A stretch of 27,127 nt of DNA. Origin: UBA5972 sp964637875. GTDB taxonomy: Bacteria > Pseudomonadota > Alphaproteobacteria > Rhodobacterales > Rhodobacteraceae. Of this stretch, positions 1 to 7,445 are shown piece after piece. A model generated the notes under the pieces. That model searched no databases. It saw only the letters and a program-made list of their open reading frames with translations, and had not been told where the DNA came from. The position numbers and the translations under genes are program-made. The stretch is from the NCBI GenBank assembly GCA_964637875.1, contig CAZWXK010000033.1:1-27127 (forward strand). Reading direction: 5' to 3'. Position 1 is the stretch's first letter. Each line of letters opens with the position of its first letter.

Positions 1-51
1 ACTGGCTCTACGGCATGGACGTGACAAGGACGGGCCAGGGGTGACGGGCCT

Positions 52-155
52 AGAGCATGTCGCGTTCATTCGCATTCACGCGAAATGCTCCAACCTCTTG
101 ATTTCGCATGTTCGAGCAGCTCAAAACCGGTTCCCACTTTTGAGCGACATGCTCT
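52..155. repeat. Palindromic intergenic repeat element with 12-bp inverted ends
   Basis: The segment begins with AGAGCATGTCGC (52-63) and ends with its exact reverse complement GCGACATGCTCT (144-155). The inner right part contains AAAACCGGTTCCCACTTTT, a string I recall from abundant short intergenic repeats (RIME-like) in Rhizobiales genomes; that link is from memory. No coding potential is apparent. It is best read as a non-autonomous MITE/RIME-type element that can fold in RNA. Only one copy is visible in this window. Confidence 0.7.
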
Positions 156-235
156 GGGATCACCCTGCCCCGCATCGCGCCTCAATTGCGCTGCGGCCCC
201 GGTAGCTGCGGCCCCGGTATCGGGAAAAAAGAAAA

Positions 236-275
236 CGGCGGCGTGAGGGAGGAGCACGCCGCCGCTTCTTTTTCG
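236..275. terminator. Bidirectional rho-independent terminator
   Basis: CGGCGGCGTG (236-245) pairs perfectly with CACGCCGCCG (255-264) around a 9-nt loop. On the plus strand it is followed by TTCTTTTTC. On the minus strand an A-rich run at 223-235 reads as a T-tract. It lies about 60 bp past the stop of the minus-strand DUF1127 gene and would end that transcript. It could also stop plus-strand read-through. Confidence 0.8.
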
Positions 276-324
276 GAAACCCGAGGGAGGGCAGGTTTCC
301 GACAGGGAAAGGGAAGACCCGTAA

Positions 325-549
325 TCAGTGATGGGCCGAACCGATCGCCGCCTCGATCGAAACACGGTCGATCTGTCCGCGGGTCAGGCCGAGATCGGCC
401 AGCCCGTCGTCCGACAGCGCCATCAGCTGGCGCCGCGTGTTGCGGTATTCGCGCCGCGTCGCGAGCGCACGCAGGAAGGATTTGAAAGCCTGCAAAGCGG
501 GGGCGAACACGCCGTTCTGCGGGTGGGTGGTGGTCAGCGCGAATGCCAT
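325..549 (-). CDS. DUF1127 (YjiS-like) small protein
   Basis: This 74-residue protein has a C-terminal DUF1127 signature: an Arg-rich helix (ATRREYRNTRRQLMALSDD), then the LADLGLTRGQI turn and a short tail. DUF1127 proteins are small, basic and very common in alphaproteobacteria. Some members are linked to stress, phosphate or RNA-related phenotypes, but the function of this copy is not known. I chose the ATG at 549 because GAGG lies 7 nt upstream. A GTG at 561 in the same frame is possible, but it would place that ribosome-binding site inside the gene. The gene is monocistronic, with a hairpin terminator downstream at 236-264 and a candidate promoter at 599-626. Confidence 0.85.
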   Translation of the reverse strand: MAFALTTTHPQNGVFAPALQAFKSFLRALATRREYRNTRRQLMALSDDGLADLGLTRGQIDRVSIEAAIGSAHH

Positions 550-939
550 TTGGTGCCTCACTTGATCATGCCGTCATCGGCGTTGTCTTCTGCGCTGCTA
601 TTTAGTCCGATCAGGCGCGCGGACAATCCCGTGTTTCCTCAACCCCGTTATGCAGCGCGCGCATGGTTCGGGTCTGCACAAGGCCCGCGCGCGGGGTCAT
701 GCGCGCGGTACGTCACGCGCGCCCTCCGGGGGCGCCCCCTGTTTGTTCGTCCCTGCATTTTCCACATCCTTCTCACGGATTTCTCCTGGGCATTTTCCCT
801 GCGCGATCACATCATTGCGCACCCCCCTTGCCCTTTGGCGCGGGATGGCTGATCTATGCGCCATCCCGGCGATGAACTCCGCACGGCCCCGCCGCCGCGG
901 TCACCCGACGGGCAAGGCATACCGAAAGGACCAGATGAC
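550..939. other. Intergenic region between the DUF1127 gene and mrp
   Basis: This is the divergent intergenic region. Besides the candidate DUF1127 promoter at 599-626, it contains alternating GC tracts around 655-730 and the 12-bp perfect palindrome GGGGGCGCCCCC (728-739). I see no convincing promoter for mrp and no RNA gene. The mrp ribosome-binding site AAGGA is at 926-930. Confidence 0.5.
599..626 (-). promoter_or_regulatory. Candidate sigma70 promoter of the DUF1127 gene
   Basis: Read on the minus strand, TTGTCC (626-621) is followed after 16 bp by TAAATA (604-599). This would give a leader of roughly 40 nt before the ATG at 549. The match is moderate and was found by eye. Confidence 0.35.
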
Positions 940-2013
940 ATGACCATTTCACGCGACGCCGTGCTTGAGAAACTGAAGACCATCCGCCTGCCCGACGGCG
1001 GCGATCCGGTCTCGCGCGACATGGTGCGCGCGCTCACCATCGAGGGCGACAAGGTAAGGTTCCTGATCGAGGTCGCGCCCGACCTCGCCCCGAAAATGGA
1101 ACCGGTGGTCGAAGCTGCCCGCAAGGCCGTCGAGGAGATCGACGGCGTGGCCAGTGCGTCGGTCATTCTGACGGCCCATGTGGCCGAGGGGAAATCGGCG
1201 CCTCCGCCGCCCGACCTGAAACTGGGCAGTCACCCCAGGCCGGGGGCGAATCGCGCCCCTGTCGCCGGGGTCGAGCGCATCGTCGCCATTGCCTCGGGCA
1301 AGGGCGGGGTGGGCAAATCCACCGTCGCCAGCAACCTTGCCGTCGCCCTTGCCATGCAGGGTCGCCGCGTGGGGCTGCTGGATGCCGATATCTACGGCCC
1401 CAGCCAGAGCCGCATGATGGGCATGAACCAGCGCCCCAAATCGCCCGATGGCGAAAAGATCATTCCGCTGGTGTCACACGGGGTCACCTTCATGTCGATG
1501 GGGCTGCTTCTGAAAGAGGACGAGGCCGTCATCTGGCGCGGCCCCCTGCTGGTGGGAACGCTGCAACAGTTGCTGGGCCAGGTGCAGTGGGGTGAACTCG
1601 ATGTACTGCTGGTCGATCTGCCGCCCGGCACGGGTGACGTGCAACTGACGCTGTCGCAGAAAACCGTGGTGAACGGCGCGATCATCGTTTCCACCCCGCA
1701 GGATGTCGCCCTGCTGGACGCCAAGAAGGCGATCACGATGTTCAACAAGACAGGCACGCCGGTTGTCGGCATGATCGAGAACATGTCGACATATATCTGC
1801 CCCAACTGCGGAAACGAGGATCACATATTCGGCCATGGCGGCGCCCGGGACGAAGCCGATAGGCTGGGCATTCCCTTTCTTGGCGAGATCCCGCTGGATG
1901 TCAGCGTGCGCCTGGCCTCGGACCAGGGCAGGCCGATTGCCCTGGATGAGGGCCCGGTCGGCAAGGCCTATGCGACAATTGCCCACAGGCTGATCGAACA
2001 GGGTGCCGCCTGA
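940..2013 (+). CDS. mrp: Mrp/ApbC-type iron-sulfur cluster carrier ATPase
   Basis: This 357-residue cytoplasmic protein binds and transfers Fe-S clusters to apoproteins (Mrp/NBP35 family). Residues 1 to about 85 form a MIP18/DUF59-type domain, followed by a Pro-rich linker. The ATPase domain starts near residue 112 with the deviant Walker A motif GKGGVGKST (120-128), which has the extra lysine of the MinD/ParA class. The Asp in DADIYGPS (148-155) and the VDLPPGTGD segment (225-233) are also typical. CPNC (287-290) is the conserved cysteine pair that binds the bridging cluster. I chose the ATG at 940 because AAGGA (926-930) lies 9 nt upstream; an in-frame ATG at 856 has no such signal and adds 28 low-complexity residues. 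The gene stands alone and is convergent with the usp gene. Confidence 0.95.
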   Translation: MTISRDAVLEKLKTIRLPDGGDPVSRDMVRALTIEGDKVRFLIEVAPDLAPKMEPVVEAARKAVEEIDGVASASVILTAHVAEGKSAPPPPDLKLGSHPRPGANRAPVAGVERIVAIASGKGGVGKSTVASNLAVALAMQGRRVGLLDADIYGPSQSRMMGMNQRPKSPDGEKIIPLVSHGVTFMSMGLLLKEDEAVIWRGPLLVGTLQQLLGQVQWGELDVLLVDLPPGTGDVQLTLSQKTVVNGAIIVSTPQDVALLDAKKAITMFNKTGTPVVGMIENMSTYICPNCGNEDHIFGHGGARDEADRLGIPFLGEIPLDVSVRLASDQGRPIALDEGPVGKAYATIAHRLIEQGAA

Positions 2014-2149
2014 GCAACCGCGCGGATCGGCGGGAAACGGGTTCGGGCGCGTGCCTGCCGAAGGGCAGCGATGGCGTGCCCCGCCCTGACGCGCCGTCGC
2101 TGCCGTTTCATTCCCGAAATGCCATTCCCGGCAATATCATTCCCGGCAA

Positions 2150-2170
2150 GGCCGCGACATCGTCGCGGCC
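2150..2170. terminator. Strong hairpin between convergent mrp and usp
   Basis: GGCCGCGAC (2150-2158) and GTCGCGGCC (2162-2170) form a perfect 9-bp stem with a 3-nt loop. It starts 4 bp past the minus-strand usp stop codon. The T-tract is poor on both sides, so it may act in 3'-end stabilisation as well as termination. Just before it, CATTCCCG occurs three times, at 2109, 2123 and 2138. Confidence 0.6.
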
Positions 2171-2174
2171 ACTC

Positions 2175-2615
2175 TTACCTGACGACGTAAACCGAGCATT
2201 TCGCATGCCTCACCACCCGCGCGGCATTGGGGCCAAGCAGGAAATCGGCGATGTCGGGGCGGTGTGCGCCGATCACGATCAGATCGCTGCCAGCACTTTC
2301 GGCGGCTATCAGGATTTCCTCGTAGATACTTCCGGTCGCCACCACATGGCGAACCCTTGCGTTGACCTCGGCGCCCAGCACCTCCTCGGCAAAGGCCGTC
2401 AAGCGGGCGCGTGCCTCGGCAACCGCCTTTTCGTGATAGTCCTCGCGAAAATAGGTGCTGACGACAGGCAGACCGAAATCGGGCAGAACGCTGATCACGT
2501 CGATGTCCGCGCCCTCGACGGCTGCCAGGCGGCCCGCGCGTTCCAGCACCTCGCGATCGACCTCGTCGCGGGTGATGTCGATCGCGCACAGGATATGTCG
2601 GATCGGCTTGCTCAT
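2175..2615 (-). CDS. Universal stress protein UspA family, TRAP-associated
   Basis: This 146-residue single-domain UspA protein starts with beta-strand HILCAIDI. It ends with the ATP-binding type of motif, IGAHRPDIADFLLGPNAARV, followed by CSVYVVR, matching the G-2x-G-9x-G(N/S) pattern of ATP-binding UspA proteins. Its ATG overlaps the stop codon of the TRAP permease (TCAT at 2612-2615, i.e. ATGA on the coding strand), so translation is coupled. UspA proteins encoded next to TRAP transporters are known; TeaD beside the ectoine transporter TeaABC binds ATP and modulates uptake. By analogy this protein probably tunes the neighbouring transporter. A leftward hairpin follows at 2150-2170. Confidence 0.93.
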   Translation of the reverse strand: MSKPIRHILCAIDITRDEVDREVLERAGRLAAVEGADIDVISVLPDFGLPVVSTYFREDYHEKAVAEARARLTAFAEEVLGAEVNARVRHVVATGSIYEEILIAAESAGSDLIVIGAHRPDIADFLLGPNAARVVRHAKCSVYVVR

Positions 2616-5221
2616 ATCGTGACTCCCTCTTTGCGGATACGGGCCTGTTGGGACAGCATGATCAGTGCCAGCAACAGCAACCCCGGAATGAAGATCAGCT
2701 CCTTGGGCCACTGATCCGCCCTTGACTCGGCGGCGATCACGACGACCGGCGCGTCGCCATAGAAATCAAAGACCGTCATCTTGTCGAAAAACGGCGTGCC
2801 GGGGAAAGGCTCGTCCAGCTTGACGACATCGCCCTCGGGGATCAGGGTCAGGCCTTCGGCCTTGAGACGCGCCGCGCCATCCTTGCCTTCGGGCACCTTG
2901 AACAGAAGGGTCTTTTTCTTGATCTTGCCCGAGTTGAAATCGGGGCCGCGCACATGAATGCGGATCTCCTCGCCAACGGGCGCCTTGCCGATCACCTGTT
3001 CGAGCCGGGCCGGGCTGATCGCGTCATAGGGGGCCTGGATGCGGTTCATCACATAATCGGGCCGGAACAGGAGGAACGCCACCAGCAGCAGACCCACGCT
3101 TTCCCAGATGCGGCTCCTGGTCAGGAAATGGCCCATGGTGCCGGCGGTAAAGGCCAGCACCGCGATGACCGAGCTGATGATGACCAGAATGACCTGCCAC
3201 CAGGTGACGTTGATCATCAGCATGTCGGTGTTGAAGATGAATATGAAGGGCAGGATCACCGTGCGCAGCGAATAGAAAAAGGCGATAAAGCCGGTCTTGA
3301 TGGCACCACCCCCGGATATGGCCGCAGCCGCGAAACTGGCCAGCCCCACAGGTGGGGTAACATCCGCCATGATTCCGAAATAGAACACGAACAGATGCAC
3401 CGCGATCAGTGGTACGATCAGCCCATTTTGCGCGCCAAGCTGCACGACCACCCCGGCCATGAGCGAGGAAACCACGATATAGTTGGCCGTGGTCGGCAGC
3501 CCCATGCCCAGGATCAGCGACAGGATCGCGACAAAGATCAGCATGATGATCAGGTTGCCGCCCGAGACGAATTCGACCATCTCGGCCATCACCTGCCCGA
3601 CGCCGGTCAATGTGACGGTGCCGACGATCACCCCGGCCGTGGCTGTGGCCAGACCGATGCCGATCATGTTGCGGGCGCCGTCGATCAAACCCTCGACCAG
3701 TTCGCGGCCGCCGCGGACGAAATGGTTTGCCCAGTCGCTTTCGCCGCGGAAGATCGCCTTGATCGGGTGCTGGGTCAGCAGGATCACGAACAGCAGTGCC
3801 GTCGCCCAGAAGGCCGAAAGGCCGGGCGATTTCTTTTCGATCATCAGGAAATAGACCAGCACCACGATGGGCATGAGGAAATGAAGCCCGGCCTTGTAGA
3901 TCTTTCCGACCTCGGGAAGAACCACCTCCTTGGCGTTGGGGTCGTCCATTTCCAGGTCATCAACCCCGGCCGCCACCCACAGCAGCGCCAGATAGGCCAG
4001 AGCGACCAGCGCAAGCAGGATCCAGGTTGCCCCTTCGGGCACCAGTGCGGTGATCCAGCGCACCGGGTACTGGATTCCATAGCTGAAGCCGGCAAAAGCC
4101 AGGAAAAAGACGAACATGCCCATGATCGTGCGTGCCAGCGAAACCGTGCGATGGCCCAGCGTGGGCATGTTGCGCTTCACGGCCTCGAGATGGACGATAT
4201 AGACCAGCGCGACATAGGAAATCGCCGCCGGCAGAAAGGCACGGGTGATGACCTCGACATAGGGAATGCCGACATACTCGACCATCAGGAACGCCGCCGC
4301 CCCCATCACGGGGGGCATGATCTGGCCGTTGACCGAGCTGGCCACCTCGACCGAGCCCGCCTGTTCGGGGGTAAAGCCCACGCGTTTCATCAGCGGGATG
4401 GTGAATGTGCCTGTGGTCACGACATTGGCAATGGATGACCCCGAGATCAGCCCCGTCGCGGCCGAGCCCACCACCGCCGCCTTGGCCGGGCCGCCACGCA
4501 GATGACCCAGCGCGCCAAAGGCCAGCTTGATGAAATAGTTGCCGGCGCCTGCCTTTTCCAGCAGCGCCCCGAACAGCACGAACAGGAACACGAATTTGGT
4601 GGACACGCCCAGCGCGATGCCGAACACCCCTTCGGAGGTGATCCACATGTGGCTCATGGCCTTTTTCAGGCTGGCCCCCTTCCATCGGATGACCTCGGGC
4701 ACCCAGTCGGATGCACCAAAGAACACATAGGCCAGAAAGATGATGGCAATCGCGGCCATGGCCGGGCCCAGGCTGCGCCGGGCAGCCTCGAACAGGATCA
4801 AGAGGCCGACAAGGGCGAACCATTTGTCGGTATTGTCCGCAAGGCCGCCGGCATCGACCAGCTTGGTATAAAAGATGAACCCGTAAAGCGCGATATAGGC
4901 GCCCAGGATACCCAGGATCCAGTCCTGTACGGGAATGTGGTCACGCGGGCTGGAGCGCAGTGCCGGATAGGCGGCAAAGGCCAGAAAGATGGCAAAGGCC
5001 AGATGAATCTGGCGCGCATTGTTGATCAGATCATTGGGCAGAACGTAGTTTGCCAGAGGCGAGGCCAGGATGACCTGAAACACCGACCACAGGATGGCGA
5101 CACCCGCCAGAAACGTGCCGACCGGTCCGTGCGGGTTGCGCGCCCCGGAATCCGAGGCCGCAACAAGGGCCTGCAATTCGTCTTCCGAAAGCTGTTTGTC
5201 ATCGGATGCCACGGTATTCAT
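2612..5221 (-). CDS. TRAP transporter fused permease (4TM/12TM, TAXI type) with C-terminal DUF3394-like region
   Basis: This 869-residue inner-membrane protein joins the small DctQ-like (4 TM) and large DctM-like (12 TM) TRAP subunits, as is usual for TAXI systems. Early TM segments lie near residues 36-60 (GTFLAGVAILWSVFQVILA) and 72-92. The DctM part carries typical glycine-rich stretches such as GLISGSSIANVVTTGTFTIP and GMGLPTTANYIV. After the last TM cluster, a soluble segment of about 100 residues (IRIHVRGPDFNSGKIKKK onward) and a final TM resemble the DUF3394 tail of these fusions. It imports a small organic solute driven by an ion gradient, receiving it from the TAXI binding protein encoded upstream. 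The ATG at 5221 has GGGGGA about 9 nt before it. Its stop overlaps the usp start. The substrate cannot be read from the sequence. Confidence 0.95.
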   Translation of the reverse strand: MNTVASDDKQLSEDELQALVAASDSGARNPHGPVGTFLAGVAILWSVFQVILASPLANYVLPNDLINNARQIHLAFAIFLAFAAYPALRSSPRDHIPVQDWILGILGAYIALYGFIFYTKLVDAGGLADNTDKWFALVGLLILFEAARRSLGPAMAAIAIIFLAYVFFGASDWVPEVIRWKGASLKKAMSHMWITSEGVFGIALGVSTKFVFLFVLFGALLEKAGAGNYFIKLAFGALGHLRGGPAKAAVVGSAATGLISGSSIANVVTTGTFTIPLMKRVGFTPEQAGSVEVASSVNGQIMPPVMGAAAFLMVEYVGIPYVEVITRAFLPAAISYVALVYIVHLEAVKRNMPTLGHRTVSLARTIMGMFVFFLAFAGFSYGIQYPVRWITALVPEGATWILLALVALAYLALLWVAAGVDDLEMDDPNAKEVVLPEVGKIYKAGLHFLMPIVVLVYFLMIEKKSPGLSAFWATALLFVILLTQHPIKAIFRGESDWANHFVRGGRELVEGLIDGARNMIGIGLATATAGVIVGTVTLTGVGQVMAEMVEFVSGGNLIIMLIFVAILSLILGMGLPTTANYIVVSSLMAGVVVQLGAQNGLIVPLIAVHLFVFYFGIMADVTPPVGLASFAAAAISGGGAIKTGFIAFFYSLRTVILPFIFIFNTDMLMINVTWWQVILVIISSVIAVLAFTAGTMGHFLTRSRIWESVGLLLVAFLLFRPDYVMNRIQAPYDAISPARLEQVIGKAPVGEEIRIHVRGPDFNSGKIKKKTLLFKVPEGKDGAARLKAEGLTLIPEGDVVKLDEPFPGTPFFDKMTVFDFYGDAPVVVIAAESRADQWPKELIFIPGLLLLALIMLSQQARIRKEGVTI

Positions 5222-5240
5222 CGCTCTCGTCCCCCAGGAT

Positions 5241-5271
5241 CATTCCGCCTGCCATTCCGCCTGCGCGGAAT
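5241..5271 (-). repeat. Tandem 12-mer and hairpin in the permease leader
   Basis: CATTCCGCCTGC occurs twice in direct tandem (5241-5252 and 5253-5264). The second copy also begins a hairpin, ATTCCGC (5254-5260) with GCGGAAT (5265-5271) around CTGC. It sits about 20 bp upstream of the permease start codon. It may influence mRNA processing or translation of the permease; that role is inference. Confidence 0.5.
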
Positions 5272-5298
5272 CTGTTGTCTGCCGGGCCTCACCCCCGT

Positions 5299-5314
5299 GC
5301 ACGCCATGGCGTGC
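5299..5314. promoter_or_regulatory. 16-bp perfect palindrome inside the TRAP operon
   Basis: GCACGCCATGGCGTGC is an uninterrupted palindrome in the gap between the binding-protein and permease genes. Copies of GCCGGGCCTC flank it at 5281-5290 and 5321-5330. It could be a protein-binding site or an RNA hairpin with a tight turn. No matching site was seen elsewhere in the window. Confidence 0.35.
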
Positions 5315-5370
5315 CGGTGCGCCGGGCCTCCGGCCGGTTTGTCGTGTCGGAAATATCATCGCCCGGCACG

Positions 5371-5400
5371 AAAAGAGGGGGGGCGCGAGGCCCCCCTTCC
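5371..5400 (-). terminator. Intra-operon terminator/attenuator after the TAXI gene
   Basis: On the minus strand a run of six G pairs with a run of seven C across a short GC loop (5377-5396), followed by TCTTTTC. It begins about 16 bp past the binding-protein stop codon. Partial terminators here are common in transporter operons and let the binding protein be made in excess over the permease. Confidence 0.65.
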
Positions 5401-5415
5401 GTTTTCGTCTGGCTC

Positions 5416-6384
5416 TTACTTCAGCCAGCCGCGCTCCTTGTAATACTTGATCGCACCGGGATGCAACGGTGCCGACAGGCCGTCCTTGATCATCTGCTTG
5501 GGGTCAAGATTGGCAAATGCCGGGTGCAGTTTCTTGAAGTCGTCGAAATTGTCGAACACCGCCTTGACGACCGTGTAGACAACCTTTTCGGGCACCTTGG
5601 CCGAGGTCACGAGAGTCGCGCCGACACCAAAGGTCTGTACGTCGTTCGGGTTGCCGCGATACATGCCGCCGGGAATGGTGGCATAGCGATAGAACGAGTT
5701 TTCCTTGACCAGCTTGTCAACGGCCGGACCCTGGACATTGACCAGAACCGCATCGCACGAGGTGGTCGCCTCCTGGATCGAACCGGACGGGTGGCCGACC
5801 GTATAGACCATCGCGTCGATCTGGTTGTCACACAGGGCCGCCGACTGTTCCGAGGCCTTCAGCTCGGTCGCAAGCGCGAAATCCTTGGTGGTCCAGCCCA
5901 GGGCCTTCATCAGCACTTCCATGGTGCCGCGCTGGCCCGATCCGGGGTTGCCGATATTCACCCGCTTGCCCTTGAGGTCGGCGAATGTCTTGATGCCGGA
6001 ATCGGCGCGCGCCACCACGGTAAAGGGCTCGGGGTGGATCGAGAACACCGCGCGCAGATCCTTGAACGGACCCTTGTCCTTGAATTTCGAGGTGCCGTTA
6101 TAGGCGTGGTACTGCCAATCGGACTGGGCCACCCCGAATTCCAGCTCGCCCTCGCGGATGGTGTTCAGGTTGTAGATCGACCCGCCGGTGGATTCGACCG
6201 AGCAGCGGATGCCGGTATCCTTGCGCATCTTGTTGACCAGACGGCAGATCGCACCGCCGGTCGGATAATAGACGCCGGTCACGCCGCCGGTGCCGATGGT
6301 GATGAATGTCTCGGCGCCGGCCATCGGCGCGCTCAACATCACCGCCGCGGCGACGGTTGCCGCGATTTTGATCTGTTTCAACAT
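5416..6384 (-). CDS. TAXI family TRAP transporter solute-binding protein
   Basis: This is a 322-residue periplasmic binding protein. A signal peptide covers residues 1-24 (Lys-containing start, Ala-rich core, cleavage after AGA). The mature protein begins ETFITIGTGGVTGVYYPTGGAICRLVN, the hallmark of TAXI receptors (TRAP-associated extracytoplasmic immunogenic), and continues with STGGSIYNLNTI, FGVAQSDW and RVNIGNPGSGQRGT, all conserved ligand-pocket regions. It captures the solute and delivers it to the fused permease encoded next. GGGAG lies about 9 nt before the ATG. It follows the rpiR-type gene by 53 bp and precedes a likely attenuator. TAXI proteins studied so far mostly bind acidic solutes such as glutamate or 2-oxoglutarate; the ligand here is unknown. 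Confidence 0.95.
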   Translation of the reverse strand: MLKQIKIAATVAAAVMLSAPMAGAETFITIGTGGVTGVYYPTGGAICRLVNKMRKDTGIRCSVESTGGSIYNLNTIREGELEFGVAQSDWQYHAYNGTSKFKDKGPFKDLRAVFSIHPEPFTVVARADSGIKTFADLKGKRVNIGNPGSGQRGTMEVLMKALGWTTKDFALATELKASEQSAALCDNQIDAMVYTVGHPSGSIQEATTSCDAVLVNVQGPAVDKLVKENSFYRYATIPGGMYRGNPNDVQTFGVGATLVTSAKVPEKVVYTVVKAVFDNFDDFKKLHPAFANLDPKQMIKDGLSAPLHPGAIKYYKERGWLK

Positions 6385-6437
6385 GTTGTTGTACTCCCTT
6401 GGTTTGGTTAGGCTTCGGATAGTGCTCGATTGCGGGG

Positions 6438-7319
6438 TTACTCCGCCCAGAACTCCTGCAGGCGGCGGTTGCGCTCCTCTACCTCGCAGATGCGCGAACG
6501 GGCCCGATCGCCGGCACGCGACACCAGCATGCCGATCATGGTTTCGATCAGCACGACCGTGGCAGAGTAGGAAGAAAAGAACTGCGGGCTGTCGGTCGCA
6601 AGGATGAACCCGGCATCGGCATTGGCCAGCGCGGGGCAGGCATGGGTATCGGTGATGACGATGACATAGGCGCCCTGCTCGCGGCCCATCTCGGCGGCCA
6701 TGACCGCGCGCCGGGCAAAGGGCGGCTTGGTGATCACCACCAGCGCGTCACGTTCGTCAAGCTCGGCCACAGCCGTGCTGATCGACGCGCCGCTGCGCCC
6801 GGCGACCTGCCAGCCGGGCGAGAAGTAGTTTCCCAGATAGGCAAAATATTCGACGATCCCGGTCGAGCCGAACGCCCCGAACAGCACCTTGCGGCGTGCC
6901 GCATGCAGATGGGCAACCGCCTGTTCCAGCCTGGCCTGGTCGATCATGCCGCTCAGGGCACCGATATTTTCGATGCAGGCCTCGGCCTGGCGCATCAGAA
7001 AGGGCGTCTGCGCGGCGCGATCCTCGGCCTGGAGGCGGCTGACGCGCTCGGAGAACGAGGTGTACTGGCGCCCCACGGCGGCGCGCGAAAGCTCGCGCAT
7101 CTCTTCATAGGATTCAAAGCCCAGGGCGCGGGCAAGGCGCGAAAACGTCGCCGGGGCAAGGCCGCTGCTGCCCGAGATCGAGCGCAGGCTGCGCGTGGCC
7201 ACATCGACGGGATTGGTTGCCACGAAATCGGCGGCATCCTTCAGCTTGCTGCTGAGATGGGCATATTGCGCAGCAATCCTGTCCTCGATCCTGTCATCGA
7301 CGCTGTCGGCCTGTGGCAT
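6438..7319 (-). CDS. MurR/RpiR family transcriptional regulator
   Basis: This 293-residue protein has an N-terminal RpiR helix-turn-helix domain at about residues 10-80, including LKDAADFVATNP and GLAPATFSRLARALGFESYEEMRE. A SIS domain follows from about residue 115 to 270 (RKVLFGAFGSTGIVEYFAYLG, DALVVITKPPFARRA, VIVITDT). SIS domains of this family bind phosphosugars or related metabolites as effectors. I chose the ATG at 7319, which has GGAGGA close upstream; two ATG codons just before it would put that site inside the gene. It is the first gene of the leftward transporter operon and divergent from the aminotransferase, so it probably controls both directions. The ligand might be a pathway intermediate rather than a sugar phosphate. 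Confidence 0.93.
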   Translation of the reverse strand: MPQADSVDDRIEDRIAAQYAHLSSKLKDAADFVATNPVDVATRSLRSISGSSGLAPATFSRLARALGFESYEEMRELSRAAVGRQYTSFSERVSRLQAEDRAAQTPFLMRQAEACIENIGALSGMIDQARLEQAVAHLHAARRKVLFGAFGSTGIVEYFAYLGNYFSPGWQVAGRSGASISTAVAELDERDALVVITKPPFARRAVMAAEMGREQGAYVIVITDTHACPALANADAGFILATDSPQFFSSYSATVVLIETMIGMLVSRAGDRARSRICEVEERNRRLQEFWAE

Positions 7320-7343
7320 GGTTCCTCCCATCACGACAGGGGC

Positions 7344-7372
7344 AATTATTCATACGTTTTAGTGATTGTCAA
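7344..7372 (-). promoter_or_regulatory. Candidate sigma70 promoter of the rpiR-TRAP operon
   Basis: On the minus strand a perfect TTGACA (7372-7367) is followed by 17 bp and ATAATT (7349-7344). The start codon at 7319 lies 25 bp beyond, giving a short leader. Its -35 overlaps that of the rightward promoter. The octamer CAATTATT occurs twice here, at 7343-7350 (over this -10) and 7370-7377. Confidence 0.6.
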
Positions 7373-7393
7373 TTATTGAAACATATGTATCAT
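7366..7393 (+). promoter_or_regulatory. Candidate sigma70 promoter of the aminotransferase-BKACE operon
   Basis: TTGTCA (7366-7371) is followed after 16 bp by TATCAT (7388-7393). The ATG at 7446 lies about 50 bp beyond. The -35 hexamer overlaps that of the opposite promoter by 5 bp, so one bound regulator could affect both directions. Confidence 0.55.
7377..7392. promoter_or_regulatory. Candidate RpiR operator over the rightward -10
   Basis: TGAAACATATGTATCA is a 16-bp near-palindrome with a single mismatched pair. It overlaps the rightward -10 element. A weaker related string, TCATACGTTTTAGTGA, is at 7350-7365 inside the leftward promoter spacer. Its position between the regulator gene and its likely target supports an operator, but no binding consensus for this regulator is known to me. 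Confidence 0.5.
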
Positions 7394-7445
7394 TTCTCCC
7401 ATCATCCCACGGGATCAACCGCCAGAAACAGGGCAGCACCACAAG

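Noticed and set aside
3..44. Possible 3' end of a gene running in from the left (reading WLYGMDVTRTGQG then stop)
   Set aside because: Only 13 codons are visible and other frames are also open, so it cannot be distinguished from chance.
728..739. Palindrome GGGGGCGCCCCC as a terminator
   Set aside because: It has no loop, no T-tract and no gene ending next to it.
328..852. Overlapping plus-strand open frames upstream of mrp
   Set aside because: They run antisense through the DUF1127 gene, then into repetitive GC sequence, with no domain or start signal.
2954..4438. A 494-codon plus-strand open frame
   Set aside because: It is antisense to the TRAP permease gene and is very rich in His, Asp and Gln, the usual composition of a shadow of a membrane-protein gene.
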